The notes beneath the pieces were generated by a model, which saw only the letters and a program-made list of their open reading frames with translations, ran no database searches and was not told the origin of the DNA. Shown here in pieces: positions 1-12,106 of a DNA stretch of 64,000 bases (within the stretch, counting starts at the first letter, position 1; each line of letters starts with the position of its first letter). The position numbers were made by a program, and so were the translations under genes. The DNA is from Margaritifera margaritifera (taxonomy: Eukaryota; Mollusca; Bivalvia; Unionida; Margaritiferidae). The stretch spans positions 2,856,501-2,920,500 of the forward strand of contig JAQPZY010001695.1 in assembly GCA_029931535.1 (NCBI GenBank). The letters run 5' to 3'.

Positions 1-1253
1 TTTTAGGACCGATCAATCGCAGAATAAAAGTATGACAGGTACCTCATGTATATCAAACTGACAAAGCTTGACATTTCTCATAAGAGCTCTACACCAATAC
101 AAAAAAGATACGGACTACACAAAGCTAAATGGAAACAATTGTTTGTTGCACAAGATTTGTGCACATGAATTTTCGATCACAACTGTCTTTTGTGTTTTAC
201 CTGTTACAAGTGGAGTAGTCCTTTATAAATCTGTCTGCAGATTGCTAGAAAGCTATACAGAGGTTAAAAAAAAAATCTGGTTTTAAGCAACTTTTCCACT
301 GTCACTACTTTCCCCTAAGGCATCAGAACCTGCATGCAGGTCCACCGACAGAAATTCCGGGCCCCTGAGCAAAGCAGTCATGGGCCCCAAAACTAGTTTA
401 ATTTTTTTTATATAAAAACCTGTGTGCAGTTTTGCATATAAAACCTGCAGTAATCTACCATAACTTAGACTCTTGCAAGGAACAAATTTTAATATTTACT
501 GCCAAGATTAATTTATTTTTTATACCTGAGTTGACAGCGGACCCCTAGAAACCACAGGGCCCCTGGGCAATTGCACCACCACCCCCTCAGAAGGCCTGCC
601 TGCATGACCAGAACAACCACAGCTTTCCAATTTTATTTTTTTACAAGAATGTACATACTGGTGGCCATTCCTCTTATTTTACTAAATTCTCCTGCCCCTG
701 AAAAAACTGCCCAATTTAAAAAAAACTCCATCTTCAAAAAAAGCTGCTGCACTTGAAAAATCCATGTGATGCTCCCCTCACCCTCTCCCTGTGCTGTATT
801 TTGATCCTTTTATCTCACAGAAAAACGCTGTCCTTTATGACTTCATGATAAAGAAAAGATAAAAAACAAACTCTTGGCAGGGAAGAAACCTGTACAAAAT
901 CAAGTTGCATGATAATACCAAACATACATGTAAAAATCTTGATGAACCACTTGCATAATTTTATGGCTTCAAAGCCGTTACAAATCTATTTTGGTGAAGC
1001 TAGATCCAAAGAAACTGCCAAGTAAATCAGAGTTGACATTATCTGCCAAGTTGAGCTTCAGCAGTCATGCAATGGCTCTAAACAACTCTCTTTGCCACTT
1101 CATTCAGTTTCCCTTTCAAACTAAATCAAATATCAACAGATAAGAAGGGTGGGAAGATCCCATCCATTTTTAAAAATTTATCTGTATGCTAGTTAAGAGG
1201 CTGTATACACTTATTGTAGCACACCATGATTTCATAAATTAACCTCAATAAAG
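1..1253. other. Non-coding, no gene seen
   Basis: No open frame here resembles a protein and no exon signals stand out. A stretch around 340-580 is rich in GGGCCCC/GGGCCCCTGG blocks, as seen in the ends of some hAT-like non-autonomous elements, but no terminal repeats or target duplication could be paired, so it is not called. Confidence 0.5.
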
Positions 1254-1383
1254 TACCATATATGCTCGCTTATAAGTCGAGTCCAACTGCTATCGTAAAT
1301 TGCGCCAGCAGAGCAGGGTCTATGTTGTTTGTTCTACTGATTACTCCCAAGAAACAGGAGACCCAGATCTGCTGGTGCATTAT
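1254..1383 (+). mobile_element. 221-bp miniature element, copy 1, 3'-truncated
   Basis: It starts TACCATATATGCTCGC and keeps the first hairpin (GGGTCTATGTTGTTTG arm) and the spacer CTGATTACTCC, then breaks off in the second hairpin at CATTAT. The spacer puts it in subfamily 1. It is directly followed by a family A fragment, so the truncation may be a recombination or insertion breakpoint. Confidence 0.85.
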
Positions 1384-1497
1384 AACCTTGATCTCTGACC
1401 TTACCCCAAAATTGAATCGTTTCTTCCTTACCCCAAGTGTAAACCATGCACATAGTTTGGCCCAGGCCCGCGATGTACAACTAATGTTATTTATCAC
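1384..1497 (+). repeat. Family A fragment, one unit
   Basis: A single unit of the repeat array described at 2870-3560: CTTACCCCAAGTGTAAACC followed by an AGTTTGG...GATGTA stretch. It abuts the broken end of the miniature element. Confidence 0.7.
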
Positions 1498-2869
1498 ATG
1501 GAGTGAGGTGTGTGTGTGTGCATTACTGAATTTCAGTTCATGACATTTATTCACAGACATTGCATAATTATAATAATACCTTCTCTATACACCTCAGACT
1601 GTCCATAAGGCCAAAAACAAAAAACAAAACAAATATGTGAATATGTGTTTCCAGTCGGCCGACAATCGCTGTTTCTCATGCCGAACCTTGCATCTTTTTC
1701 CCAAATAGTAAAAAAAAAAAAAAAAAAAAAAAACCAAAATTGATTTGTGCATCTAGTTGAGCCAGTTTTGCCAGTACTTGAAGCACTTGACATATTATTT
1801 GATTTATATATAATGTTTTTAAAAAAATATATAAAAAACCCAACAAAAACAAAAAAAAAAAAAAAAAAAAAAACTACTTGCCTACTCTAATTTTAAAACC
1901 AGTGCAATAGGAAACACATATTTTTTTTTTCTTTTGCCTAACAATTTCAAAATATTGTTGCTCTTAGTGAATACATTATACATGGAATTTCACCATGACT
2001 ATTTCAACATTCTGTAATATATTAAAACTCCTTCATATTCACTTTCTACATTTTAAGACTTCAATTATGGTCATCACTCTACTAAACTGATCACAACACT
2101 CTACTCCATACTGAACTCTCTGAGTTGCATAACTAACTGACCAACTGTCAGACTGCTTAACTTCAATGATCCAACACACTGATTTGCCTCCTCTATTAAT
2201 GGACTAATTCCCTATGCTGATGATGAGTCTGAATTATAGTCATGTGGGGTCATTCAACCATGTATGACTATAATCCCTGATGACTTGGATCTAACTTTAT
2301 ATTTCAAGTTACATTTACTGATTGACAGATTACAACTCTGGCTATAATTAGAGTACCCTATTGGTCAACTCAAATTAGGGAAAGAAGTTACTATGCTTCC
2401 TAACAAAGAATTCCACAAGTGTCTGGTACCATCTGTACACTCTACCTGTAGAGTGGTCACATGGGGACTTTGGTGTGACCATATGATTTGTATGTCCTGC
2501 CCACTTACCTCTCCACTTGAAATGTTCAACTTCCTAAGTAGTACAGTCCCCTTCAGTTACCACTGATTTACAGGCTGTTTAGTTAACATGGCACACACGT
2601 GGCACCTTGTCATCTAATACTGCTTCTATAGCAAGGCAGGTGTCTGTACATATTCACCCACATAGGGAATACAGATCAAAGTACTTTGTGAGCCTTAGCT
2701 AGAGCTGTAACATTCATTACGTTTAACACGTTCAGAATTATCATCAGTTCATTTTATCCACAAAACTTGTATAAAAAACATTTAATAATGTAACTTATAT
2801 TTTCTGAATTATTATGTAACTGTAACATGCCAAACATCTACTGTGATATTATTATGCGGGAAAAAAAAT
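1498..2869. other. Non-coding, A-rich tracts
   Basis: Contains a TG run at 1508-1520 and two long A tracts at about 1711-1733 and 1849-1872. No gene, no tandem structure and no recognisable mobile element seen in the remainder. Confidence 0.5.
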
Positions 2870-3560
2870 TCGGCTTTCAGTCACGGTGACCTTGGTATTT
2901 GACATTTTGACCCCAAATTCGACAGCCTTCTTCCTTACCCTAAGTGCAAGCCATCTACAAAGTATGGTTCAGGTATACGATACAGAACTAATGTCATTGT
3001 GCAGAAACTATTTATCTCCTTTCCGCCACAGTGACCTTTTACCTTTTTTTACCTCAAATTTGATAGGGTTCTTTCCAATCCCAAGTGCAAGCCATCCAAA
3101 AAGCTTGGTAACCATAGATGATGGAGATTTCAAGTTATTGTGCAGAAACCACTTTTCTTCTTTCAGTCACCTTCACCTTTGCACAATTACCCCAAAATCA
3201 ATAGGGTTCTTCCTTACCCCAAGTGCAAGCCAAGCACAAAGTTTGGTAACTGTAAATGGTGGATAATTCAAGTTATTGTGCAGAAACTGTTTTTCTTCTT
3301 TCAGTCACAATGACCTTGGACTTTGATCTTTTGACCCTGAAATTGATGTTTTTTTCTTACCCAAAGTGCAAGACATCCAAAAGTTTGGTAAATATAGATG
3401 GTGGAAAACTGTGTTATTGCACAGAAACAATCTTTCTTTTTTCAGTCACAATGATCTTGACCTTTGAGCTTTTGACCCTGAAATCAATAGGATTATTTCT
3501 TATCCAAGTGCAAGCCATCCACAAAGTTTGGTAACTGTAGGTGGTGGACAACTTGAGTTA
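2870..3560 (+). repeat. Family A array, about 135-bp unit
   Basis: About five diverged tandem units. Each runs CTTTCAGTCACAGTGACCTT, TTTGACC, a CTTCCTTACCCCAAGTGCAA segment, AAGCCATCCACAAAGTTTGG and then TTATTGTGCAGAAAC. The same unit recurs at 1384, 19090-19690 and 33180-34215. Open frames through it are by-products of the repeat and differ between copies. The units hold AGGTCA-type half-sites on the minus strand (see findings). Confidence 0.85.
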
Positions 3561-3568
3561 GTGTACAG

Positions 3569-3690
3569 CAGGAATGCCCAACATCCAGAATCTGGCCCGT
3601 CAAAGGTTTCTATCTGGCCCGCCAACCTTTCCTAACTTGTGCTGACTGGTAGTGAAAAACTTAGGCCAAGTTTATAAAAGGCCCCATGAG
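3569..3690 (+). mobile_element. Possible hAT-like end inside family A tail
   Basis: CAGGAATGCCCAACATCC followed by CTGGCCCG twice resembles the start of hAT-type non-autonomous elements. No matching right end or 8-bp duplication was found, so this is weak. It sits between the family A core and a tail with GACAGATGAATGGACAGATG at about 3770. Confidence 0.3.
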
Positions 3691-3924
3691 CGAGAAAAAA
3701 ATGCAATGTGGCACCTCACGTGATAAGGATGGACACCAATGGTGTACAGACACCAATCTGGTAACAGATAGACAGATGAATGGACAGATGGATGGTCAAC
3801 ATAATAACATAATAAACTCTGCCATATTATGGGCAATTAAAAACTGTACTGTCTATGCTACCTGTAGACTGACACTAAGCTTATCTGCAGGCTGCAATTG
3901 CCAGAGCTGTTGATGCACTACAAC

Positions 3925-5215
3925 ACTGGAGAGATTTTATGCTAACTGTCGAGTGCTGAAATCATCAGATATTCTTGAGACAAGATTTTCTAAACCCCAT
4001 GTTGATGTGACCATCCAGTCAAAAAAAATAGTGACAAGATTTTCAATATGTTCACTGTAGCAGCCATATTTGAGGTCAGATTGGCACAATTTTTATTTAA
4101 GACCAGCTAGACACCATAAGAAGTCTTTTGGTGAAAATCCCATGCTGATATGACTTGCCATTCAGGAGTAGCAATAACAAGATTTTAAAAATGGCTGCTG
4201 TGGTGGCCATACTGGATGTCAGATCGACACCAATTTCAATCGGGACCAACTAGACATCATAAGAAGTCTTTTCATGAAAACCCCATGTTGATATGGCCAT
4301 CCATTCAAGTGCAGTTGTGATAACAAGATTTACAAGATAGTGTCGAGGAGGCCATATTGAATGTCCAGGCAGCAGCATTTTCGTTTAGGACCAACTAAAC
4401 ATCATAAGAAGTTTTCTGGTGAAAACCCCATGCCATTATGACTTTCCATTCTGGAGAAGTAGAGATACCAAGATTTTCAAGATGGCGTCCATGGTGGCCA
4501 TATTGGATGTGAGATCAGCACCATTTTATTTAGGACCAAGCAGACATCATAAAAAATCTTCTGGTGAAAACCCCACATTGATATGACCATCCATTCAGCA
4601 GTGATAACAAGATTTTCAACATGGCCATTGTCGCAGCCATTTTCGATGTCTGAGTGGAACCATTTTTATTTAGGACCAACTAGACATTGTAAGAAGTCTT
4701 TTAGTGAAACCCCCATGCTGATATGACTATCTCTTCAGGAGGGTAGTGATAACATGAGTTTAAAGATAGTTGCTCTGTTAGCCATATTGGAAGTCTGAGC
4801 TGCACCATTTTCATTCTGAAAAAGGTAGACTTTGAAATGAATGTGTGTGTAAAATTTCATGGCAATCCTCCAAGTAGTTTTGGAGAAGTAGCAATAACAA
4901 ACTTGTGCTAACAGATGGTTAGACATTGGACAAAGAGACAGATGAATGTCAACAGGCCAGCCCATAAGCCAGGGGTTGCTAACCTTTTAGTGCCTACAGG
5001 GGAAAACAGTGAGTTTATAAGAGAGGGGCGGGCACCAACCAATTAACTTAACCCAATTTTTTTTTCATTATTCATTATAACCTCTTTCCATATAACTTCT
5101 TCCGCGGGCACACAAAAAACCTTGGCGGGCGCCATGGCACCCATGGGCACTGCGTTGGGGACCACTGCCATAAGCTCTTCTAGTCTATGACCAGTAGAAT
5201 GAAAAAAAAAATAAT
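3925..5215 (+). repeat. Family B element (headless copy), about 145-bp core units
   Basis: Roughly six diverged core units, each with GATAACAAGATTTTCAAGA, TGGCTGCC..GGCCATATTGGATGT, AGATCGGCACCATTTTCATT, TAGGACCAACTAGACATC and AAGAAGTCTTTTGGTGAAAA. The 3' part has an AGTAGTTTTGGAGAAGTAGC segment, a GGTTAGACATTGGAC tail and the terminal CATAAGCTCTTCTGGTCTAT motif. A hAT-like element interrupts the terminal motif at 4970-5167. Related copies: 42726-44232, 51715-52800 and a tail at 9426-9640. Confidence 0.85.
4970..5167 (+). mobile_element. hAT-like miniature element with perfect 8-bp duplication
   Basis: It begins CAGGGGTTGCTAACC and ends GGGGACCACTG, typical hAT-type termini (CAGNGGT... / ...ACCNCTG). 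The sequence CCATAAGC occurs immediately left (4962-4969) and right (5168-5175), an 8-bp target duplication as expected for hAT. Removing the element restores the conserved CCCATAAGCTCTTCT end of family B, seen intact at 9595 and 44192. It is 198 bp long and has no coding capacity. Confidence 0.9.
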
Positions 5216-5827
5216 TCTAAATCAATGAGTACATACATGTAGCCTGCCTCTATGAAACTTTTTATCTTGACCTATTTTAAACTTGACTTTTAATCAGCTC
5301 TATGCAGCAAGTATTTTGCTGACATTCTGTTAAATCATAAACATACATACACACATACATGCTGTGGCAGGGCATAAAAGACAAAATAATAAAAAAAGAA
5401 CATTCTTTCCTAAATATCAAAGAAGAGGTACTGTACTTGAATGAGTTGATAAACACAAGATATTCTTTTTTTTTTTTTTTTTAAATCAGTTTTTAAAATG
5501 TGCATCAGAAGCTATTACCATTGTCTTCCCATACTGATTGAGTTACTCTGGCTGTTGAAAGTGTCGCATTGGCAGAGACAAAATTTCTGAGAAACACGCA
5601 AACTCAGTAGTATCAAAATTCATTTCAATGGCAGCTTTCTTCTGAAGTAAGTGTAGCTTCTAAACTGTCCGTTGACACAACCGGGCAGCTATAAAGGCAA
5701 TGGGTGTATTCAATCAAGGCAATGGGCAGCTATCAAGGCAATGGGTGTATTCAACCTAATACAATATGGTTTAAAATCTGCCATATAAGCTATCAAACAG
5801 AACCCAACATGTGTTTCTCATTGCAAG
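5216..5827. other. Non-coding
   Basis: No gene seen. A T tract lies at about 5466-5483. A short local duplication of a GGCAATGGGTGTATTCAA segment sits at 5697-5755. Confidence 0.45.
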
Positions 5828-6048
5828 TACCGTATATACTCGCATATAAGCTGTGTCCAAATGCAAACAACATAGACCCTGATCTGCCGTCGCATAATGC
5901 GCCAGCAGATCAGGGTCTATGTTGTTTGTTCTACTGATTAGTCCTTACAAACTGCATAGACCCAGATCTGCCGGTGTATTATGCAACGGCAGATCTGGGT
6001 CTATGCAGTTTGCAGTTGGTATTGACTTATATGCGAGTATATACAGTA
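5828..6048 (+). mobile_element. 221-bp miniature element, copy 2, full length
   Basis: Ends are TACCGTATATACTCGC and GAGTATATACAGTA. The order is left end, hairpin H1 (arm CAACATAGACCCTGATCTG), spacer CTGATTAGTCCTTAC, hairpin H2 (arm CTGCATAGACCCAGATCTG), right end. The spacer defines subfamily 2. This is one of the best copies for seeing the structure: both hairpins are near-perfect. Confidence 0.92.
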
Positions 6049-7030
6049 TACAACCTTTCAGCTTACAAGCCTTGTATTATGCACTTGGATCTTATCTTTC
6101 ACACATTTATGTACAGTGTGTTAAAAATCAAGGAAGTTTATTCCTCCTACAAGTATATGCATGGCACTAACAGCAGAACCCAGTCCTACCCGGTAAAAAA
6201 AAGTCAGGCAGCCAGATAATGCCTGCATGCTGTCAAGGTTTGAGATAGGCTAGGATTTAAAACCTGCATTTTTTCCGAGAATCAAAATACAGTACAAGTC
6301 TGTTTATCCAAACCCCTAATATCTGAACCACCATCTGATCCAACAAACTCTGCCTTCTTAAGTCCAGTTCAAACATTGTCACTTTGGTATATCCTTCCAG
6401 TTTATTGATAAAAACGCTTCACCAAATTAAAATGATAATTACACCTAGACCATAGCAACTCAAAAGTTCAATCATTTTGAGCATATAAGTAAATTTCAAA
6501 TTAGGTTAGAAGTATGATTTGTAGCAGACAGTGGCAAATGCAGAAATTGTTGTACAAATTAGCCATTTTTAGAAGCTATTGTAGGTTATTTTCTGCAAGG
6601 CACTGTAGGTCAAACCTGTACCTAATTAGAGTTAGCCACTTATACCAATGAAATAGTTTTAAAAATGTAACCCATTACCAGTCAAAACCCATAATACAAT
6701 GCAGAAAAATTACAAACAGTGACTTGTAAACATGGCTATCATTTGTACTGGAATTTCTGTTGTGTAGGTTATTGTCTGCTATAATCATACTTCTAAATTG
6801 AAATTCGTTTTCCTGCTCAGAATAATTGGGCTCTCATAGAGTTAAGTTTTACAGCAAGTAAATTCAATGAATTTGTGTCCATGGTGGGGTCACAAAAATT
6901 CACAATAATAAAATCTGACTGTTTCATACGACAAGATTGTAATGTTACTGGGCAGACATAGAAAGAAACTAACTTTCATTGGCTTATCTCAATGGGCATT
7001 TGAGTAAAAGTGAAAAAATGGGGTTTTATA
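6049..7030. other. Non-coding
   Basis: No gene seen and no clear repeat unit. A short poly-A tract near 6195 and degenerate AT-rich sequence. Confidence 0.4.
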
Positions 7031-8620
7031 AAAACAAAACAATCAATGACCTTGACCTTAATGATAAAACCTTGATTGTGATACACAAAATGCCAAAGTG
7101 AGTAAGCATAGTGTACCAAAGTTCATCTCACACAGCATTTATGATATAAAACAAACAAATGAAACCATAAAATACTGAGATGTTACCTTGACCTTGAGGA
7201 TAGGACAGCAAACTTGGAATGCAACACATCTTGTGCTAACAATATATAAGTATACAGAGTTTCATCCATTTGTTTTAAACAGCTGTTAAGCAGAAGGGAA
7301 AATGTAACTGAAACCTAAAAATGCTGACCTGTGACCTTGAAGATAGGATCCCCAATGTAGTATGTGGTGTACTTTCTAGTGAAGGTAAGTAGTTTTACCA
7401 AGTGTCATCACTTCATCCCAAATGGCTCACAAAATAATGAGTGCAAATAAAATTGGCGAGGGGGGGGGTGTGTGTGTGAGAATGGCACTTTTATTATATT
7501 ATTGTCTGTAATGGGAGCTAGGTATCTTTCCCAATGAAACACCAAGGCAGCTTACCCAGGCTGGCCTGGGTAGGAGTATCAAACCCGCAACCCCTGGATT
7601 ACAAGTTTGATGCTGAGACTACCAACTGAGCTACCGCAGCTCCCCAGTGTAACGGAAAATTCAACATGTTATACCAAGACAGGACACCCAAAATGGTATG
7701 AGACACACCTGCTAATGATGACATACAGGAATACAAAGTTGCATCCCTTAATCTCCAACAACTATAAAGTTATAGAATGGAAAGAGGGGTGTGATGGAAA
7801 ACTTAAATACTGAGCCATGACCTTGACCTTGAAAATAAGAACCCTGATGTGGTACACAACATTTTTTCTTTTGATGATATTCAAATATACAAAGTTTCAT
7901 CCCTAATTTCACAAGACTGTAAGTTACAGAGCAATGGGGAAAGTAACATGGAAAAATTAAATATTGAACTATGACTTTGACCTTGAAGATACAACTCCAA
8001 TGTAGTGCTGGACACACCGTTTAATGATAATACATGTATATAAGTATACCAAATTATATCCCTCAACCTCAAACAGTTTAAGAGCTACAGAGTTGAACAG
8101 AAAGTATGTGGGGAAAATGTAAAGTACTGAGCAATGACCTTGACCTTGAAGACAGGACCCGCAATATGGTACCCAACAAACCTTTCAGTGACAATGTACA
8201 AGTATATATACCAAGTTTCATTCCTTAATCTCAAAAGGATTTTAAAGTTATACTGTGGAAGGGAAAATGTCATGGAAAACTTAAAATACTGAATTATGAC
8301 TTTGACCTTCAAGATAGGATTCACAAAGACTGCAAATGATGAGGGTTTTTTTTGTTTTTTTTTTGTTTTTGTTTTTTTTTAAATTCTCACTTAATTGTGA
8401 ACAGTTTTAAAGTTCTAAAGCAGAAAGAAAAGTGTGATGGTAACTTAAAATATTGAACTGTGACCTTGACCCTGATGATAGGACCCCCAATGATGATCTG
8501 ATAAGTATACCAACTTCACTTCTTCATCACAAGTGGCTTGAAAGTTACAGAGCCAAAACAAAAGTGTGATGGATGGTCAGACGGAAACGCACTCTGTCCA
8601 TCTTTTCATGTAAAGTGAGG
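7031..8620 (+). repeat. Family C element, about 150-160-bp units
   Basis: About eight diverged units. Each has TGACCTTGACCTTGAAGATA, GGACCCCAATGTGGTAC, a GTATACAAAGTTTCATCCCT segment and AAAGTTACAGAGCAGAAGG. It ends with a GATGGATGGTCAGACGG-type tail at about 8570-8600, the same tail style as families A, B and E. A SINE is inserted at 7495-7648. Both tandem half-site pairs TGACCTTGACCTT and single TGACCTTGA are present in most units. Confidence 0.85.
7495..7648 (-). mobile_element. tRNA-headed SINE type 1, reverse orientation
   Basis: Read on the minus strand it starts GGGGAGCTGCGGTAGCTCAG, with an A-box-like TAGCTCAGTTGGTAG and a B-box-like GGGTTTGATACTCC, then a CTTGGTGT.TCATTGGGAAAG body that matches the SINEs at 47256 and 59047. 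It interrupts family C. Confidence 0.8.
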
Positions 8621-9425
8621 GACAATTATCATTTTTCATTTTAATTTGGTGAAGTATTTTTGTTACACAATTGGAAGGATATACCAACTCAACTGTGTTG
8701 AATAGCTGCTGATTAAACCAACCAGATTTAATGTATATTTATCCTTTATTTCTGATATTACATCAGTTTCTTGCTTCAGTTTCTGTTGGCAAACTATGCT
8801 GCAAATAAACTGACTCAAGCAAACGATATGGAGCTGGAGCCAAGTTGAAAGTTCATGGACTATTTTTGGGTCTAGTAACCTAACAGTGAAGGCAAATCCA
8901 ACAAAAACTGTGTTTACAGTCACCTTACAGAAGAACAACTTGTACACTATATATCAAAATAAAAGTCTTCCACGTGAAAAGAAAATTCTTTTTTAATTAC
9001 ACACACATCCATGTTTTCCGATGATCCATTCAATTTTGGTTTTTAGAAAAATATATGAAATATATATTTAATCCAAGTTGGAAGAATATTTATCATTACA
9101 AGTTTTAAAATCCATAAAAGGAGAGACATTACATATGTAGAAGAAAAAACTTGCCTACTGACTAACACAAGTATATACATTCAGTGTTAGCATGACGTCT
9201 GTACTCATTTATTCTCTGCATCTCTATTGCCAAAGTTTCATAAGATGTTTCCTCTCTTTAATAATGCTCCAAATACCTATAAAACTTTAGCTGCTATAAA
9301 GCAACCTACATGAAATTTTAGCAGCAGTTTTAAATTTTAGGTCACTAAGCCCTAATAATTTGGTCACCTAAGACTATGAAAGCAGAAATCAAATGAGTGG
9401 AGAATTAATGGTAGAAGAAAGGTCC
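8621..9425. other. Non-coding
   Basis: No recognisable gene. A 94-codon minus-strand open frame at 8663-8947 has no motif and no exon borders. The rest is AT-rich. Confidence 0.4.
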
Positions 9426-9640
9426 TTAAATTCATGGTTGGAGGCAACAACGAGAACCACGAAAATTGGTCTCCAACGAACATTTCTGAAACTACAGTAC
9501 TTAAGGAGGAGTAGCAATAAACTTGTGCAAGTGGACAAATGGATGACGGTGAACAGATGATGGATGGATGGGATGTTGGACAACAGGCCACCCCATAAGC
9601 TCTTCTGGTTTATGACCAGCAGAGCTAAAAAGTATAAGGT
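9426..9640 (+). repeat. Family B 3' tail only
   Basis: Matches the 3' end of family B: GGAGGAGTAGCAATAAACTT, GTGGACAAATGGATGACGG, then GGCCACCCCATAAGCTCTTC and TGGTTTATGACCAGCAGAGC. The last part is a short inverted repeat (GGTTTATGACC), which may be a terminal hairpin of the element. Confidence 0.8.
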
Positions 9641-10173
9641 TGTTATTAATAATATGCCTAGATCTGTCGGACAGGACTGTCAACAATCATCTTCTGCTTC
9701 AACCTAAGGCCAGCCATTAAACCTCACTATTTGGAATTCCCTAAACCATCTCTCTGCACATTGCCAGACCTCAAAATCATTGATAAAGGGTCTTTAACCT
9801 TCACTTTTTCTGAAAAAGCCTTAACCATATATGCATTTATGATGGTTAGACTCACATTACTGGACCATTATCTGAGGTTGATTGCACAGGTCATGTATTA
9901 GACTGGTCACTTACAGGTTGCAAGTTAGACAAGTCACATGTAAAGATGATGACTTAAATGAAGAAACCAACAGTCTCACAATCAGAAAGGGGATTATGCT
10001 GTCAATTAACTGCATCTGCCAAATGTTTTTAGTGTAAAGCATGTTTTATACTTGTAATTAAAAACTGCTGATGTCATTTTCTAGCTACCACTTTATGATT
10101 CCAAAGGTCATTGACAATTTTCACTGGCCAATTCTGAATTTTTAGTTGCAACCTAGGGCACTGTTTAAGGGAA
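9641..10173. other. Non-coding
   Basis: No gene or repeat structure recognised. Confidence 0.4.
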
Positions 10174-10394
10174 TACCGTATATACTTGCATATAAGCCAA
10201 TACTAACTACAAACTGCATATACCCAGATCTGCTGTCGCATAATGTGCCAGCAGATCTGGATCTATGCAGTTTGTAAGGACTAATCAATAGAGCAAACAA
10301 CACAGACCCTGATCTGTCAGCGCATTATGTGATGGCAGATAAGGGTCTATATTGTTTGCATTTTGACCCAGCTTATATGCGAGTATATACGGTA
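10174..10394 (-). mobile_element. 221-bp miniature element, copy 3, full length
   Basis: TACCGTATATACTTGC at the left and GAGTATATACGGTA at the right. Hairpin H2 comes first, so the copy is reversed relative to copy 2; spacer GGACTAATCAATAG places it in subfamily 2. Exactly 221 bp. Confidence 0.92.
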
Positions 10395-11423
10395 GATATC
10401 CATCAAGATCTGTCATAAGACAAGCAAGTTCATCTGTACTCCAATGCCAGCTAGTAACATTTGATGCAGTCCAAATTGTTCCAATTTTGGGTGGAAATCC
10501 TAGATTGCTAAATAATTACTTTTGAACTTTTTTATAATAAAAGTTATGCATCCTGCCACAGCATAGCTTGCCTTTTAGGGCATAAATTAACTAGCCATTT
10601 TGTATTAGAATTTCAGCAAATAACAGAAGGAGGCAAATGGGATAATGTACACAAAACAGTCTCTAATTGGGATCTACATGACTACAACTCACCATTATCA
10701 ATAAACACACATACACAATATTTACCGCCACTGACCTAAATATCTGGACATTAAAAAATAAGTACCTTTCTCTCCATTCAGATAATTTGTGTACTAATGA
10801 AAATCATCAATTTTCCTGATTATTTTGTCCAGAAAATTAATATCTTTATTGTCAGGATTGTGTCTCAATGCACATGACATGTTCCATGCTGGTTGAAAGT
10901 GCTCTTGGTAAACTAGATTGCATTATATCCTTGCTTGCCAATAAAGAATACTTTCATGATAATGTTTCAGTGTTTTCTTTTACAAATAAAGAATTATGGT
11001 TGCATTTCTGGTGTTTGCTCTTTGTAAAACTGTCTCCATCTGTTCAACGAATACATGTACTATAGCACAGGCGATAAGTATGAACTGGCCGTAAATGATA
11101 TAATTACTGTACTTTTATTTCAGAAAACTCTGGGCAAGTTCATGAACCATGATAGATATCATCTTGCTTAATCTGCTTGTGCGAAGTATTAAATAATTCA
11201 ATTGACTAAAGCAAAACAAATCTCAATCGTGGCTAGAAACTTTTCTAAGAACATGATCCAAAGTACAATAATGTATAGAAACTGCGGATAGAAACTGCGG
11301 ATTAAAGCTAGGTCTAATATCAACATAATGTTTCATAACACAAAAATTGTCTTTGACAACAGAATATAGCACCGAAACGATATACATTTGTTCGTATTAC
11401 CTTACCTCAGAACATCTGAAAAA
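10395..11423. other. Non-coding
   Basis: No gene seen. A 12-bp direct duplication (AGAAACTGCGGAT) occurs at 11277-11303. Confidence 0.4.
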
Positions 11424-11589
11424 TACCATATATACTTGTGTATAAGCCAATACCAAATGCAAACTGCATAGACCCAGATCTGCCGTCACATAATGCGCTG
11501 GCAGATCTGGGTCTATGCAGTTTGTAAGCACTAGTCAGTAGAACAAACAACACAGACCCTGATCTGTCTATGCATGAGTATATATGGTA
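11424..11589 (-). mobile_element. 221-bp miniature element, copy 4, internal deletion
   Basis: Both ends are present (TACCATATATACTTGT and GAGTATATATGGTA) and H2 is complete, but H1 is cut within GATCTGTC and rejoined to the right end, losing about 55 bp. Deletion of one hairpin arm is what replication slippage or cruciform cleavage would give. Confidence 0.88.
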
Positions 11590-12019
11590 AACCATATTTT
11601 CCTTTAACAATGCTTGAAGCAATCTGAACACTACGATTCCAAATACGGTGATGACTGCTCTAAAATTGTAAATGAGGCAAATCACTTGGATTGGTTCAGA
11701 AAAATTTAATTATGGAACACACTTGTAATGATACTGTAAGTACAAAGACCAAAATGACCATATCCAAAATGAGGTTACCAAGGGGAAATCTGCTACTGAA
11801 TAAATGAGACAACAAGAACTTGTGAAACTCAGGTGTCAGAGATGTTGATCACTTTATCACAAATAAATGTCAACCCAGTTTAGCTTAATGATAAATGGAA
11901 AACAAAAGATATTAACCTGCATATATGTTTAAAACTTGATATCACATAAGTTAATCCACTTAACTCAGAAATGTATGTGAATTGTCTACATCTTCAGGTA
12001 TATTTTGCCAAGTAATCAC
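11590..12019. other. Non-coding
   Basis: No gene or repeat recognised. Confidence 0.4.
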
Positions 12020-12106
12020 AATGATTACTAGGAATTTCCTTTACTCACAGCATAAATGTTTTCGAGTTCGAAATTTTCGTTAATATCACACTGCCTTCAT
12101 CAGCGA

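Noticed and set aside
2870..3560. Small secreted or repeat proteins in overlapping plus-strand frames
   Set aside because: The frames follow family A units and change frame or stop in the other family A loci.
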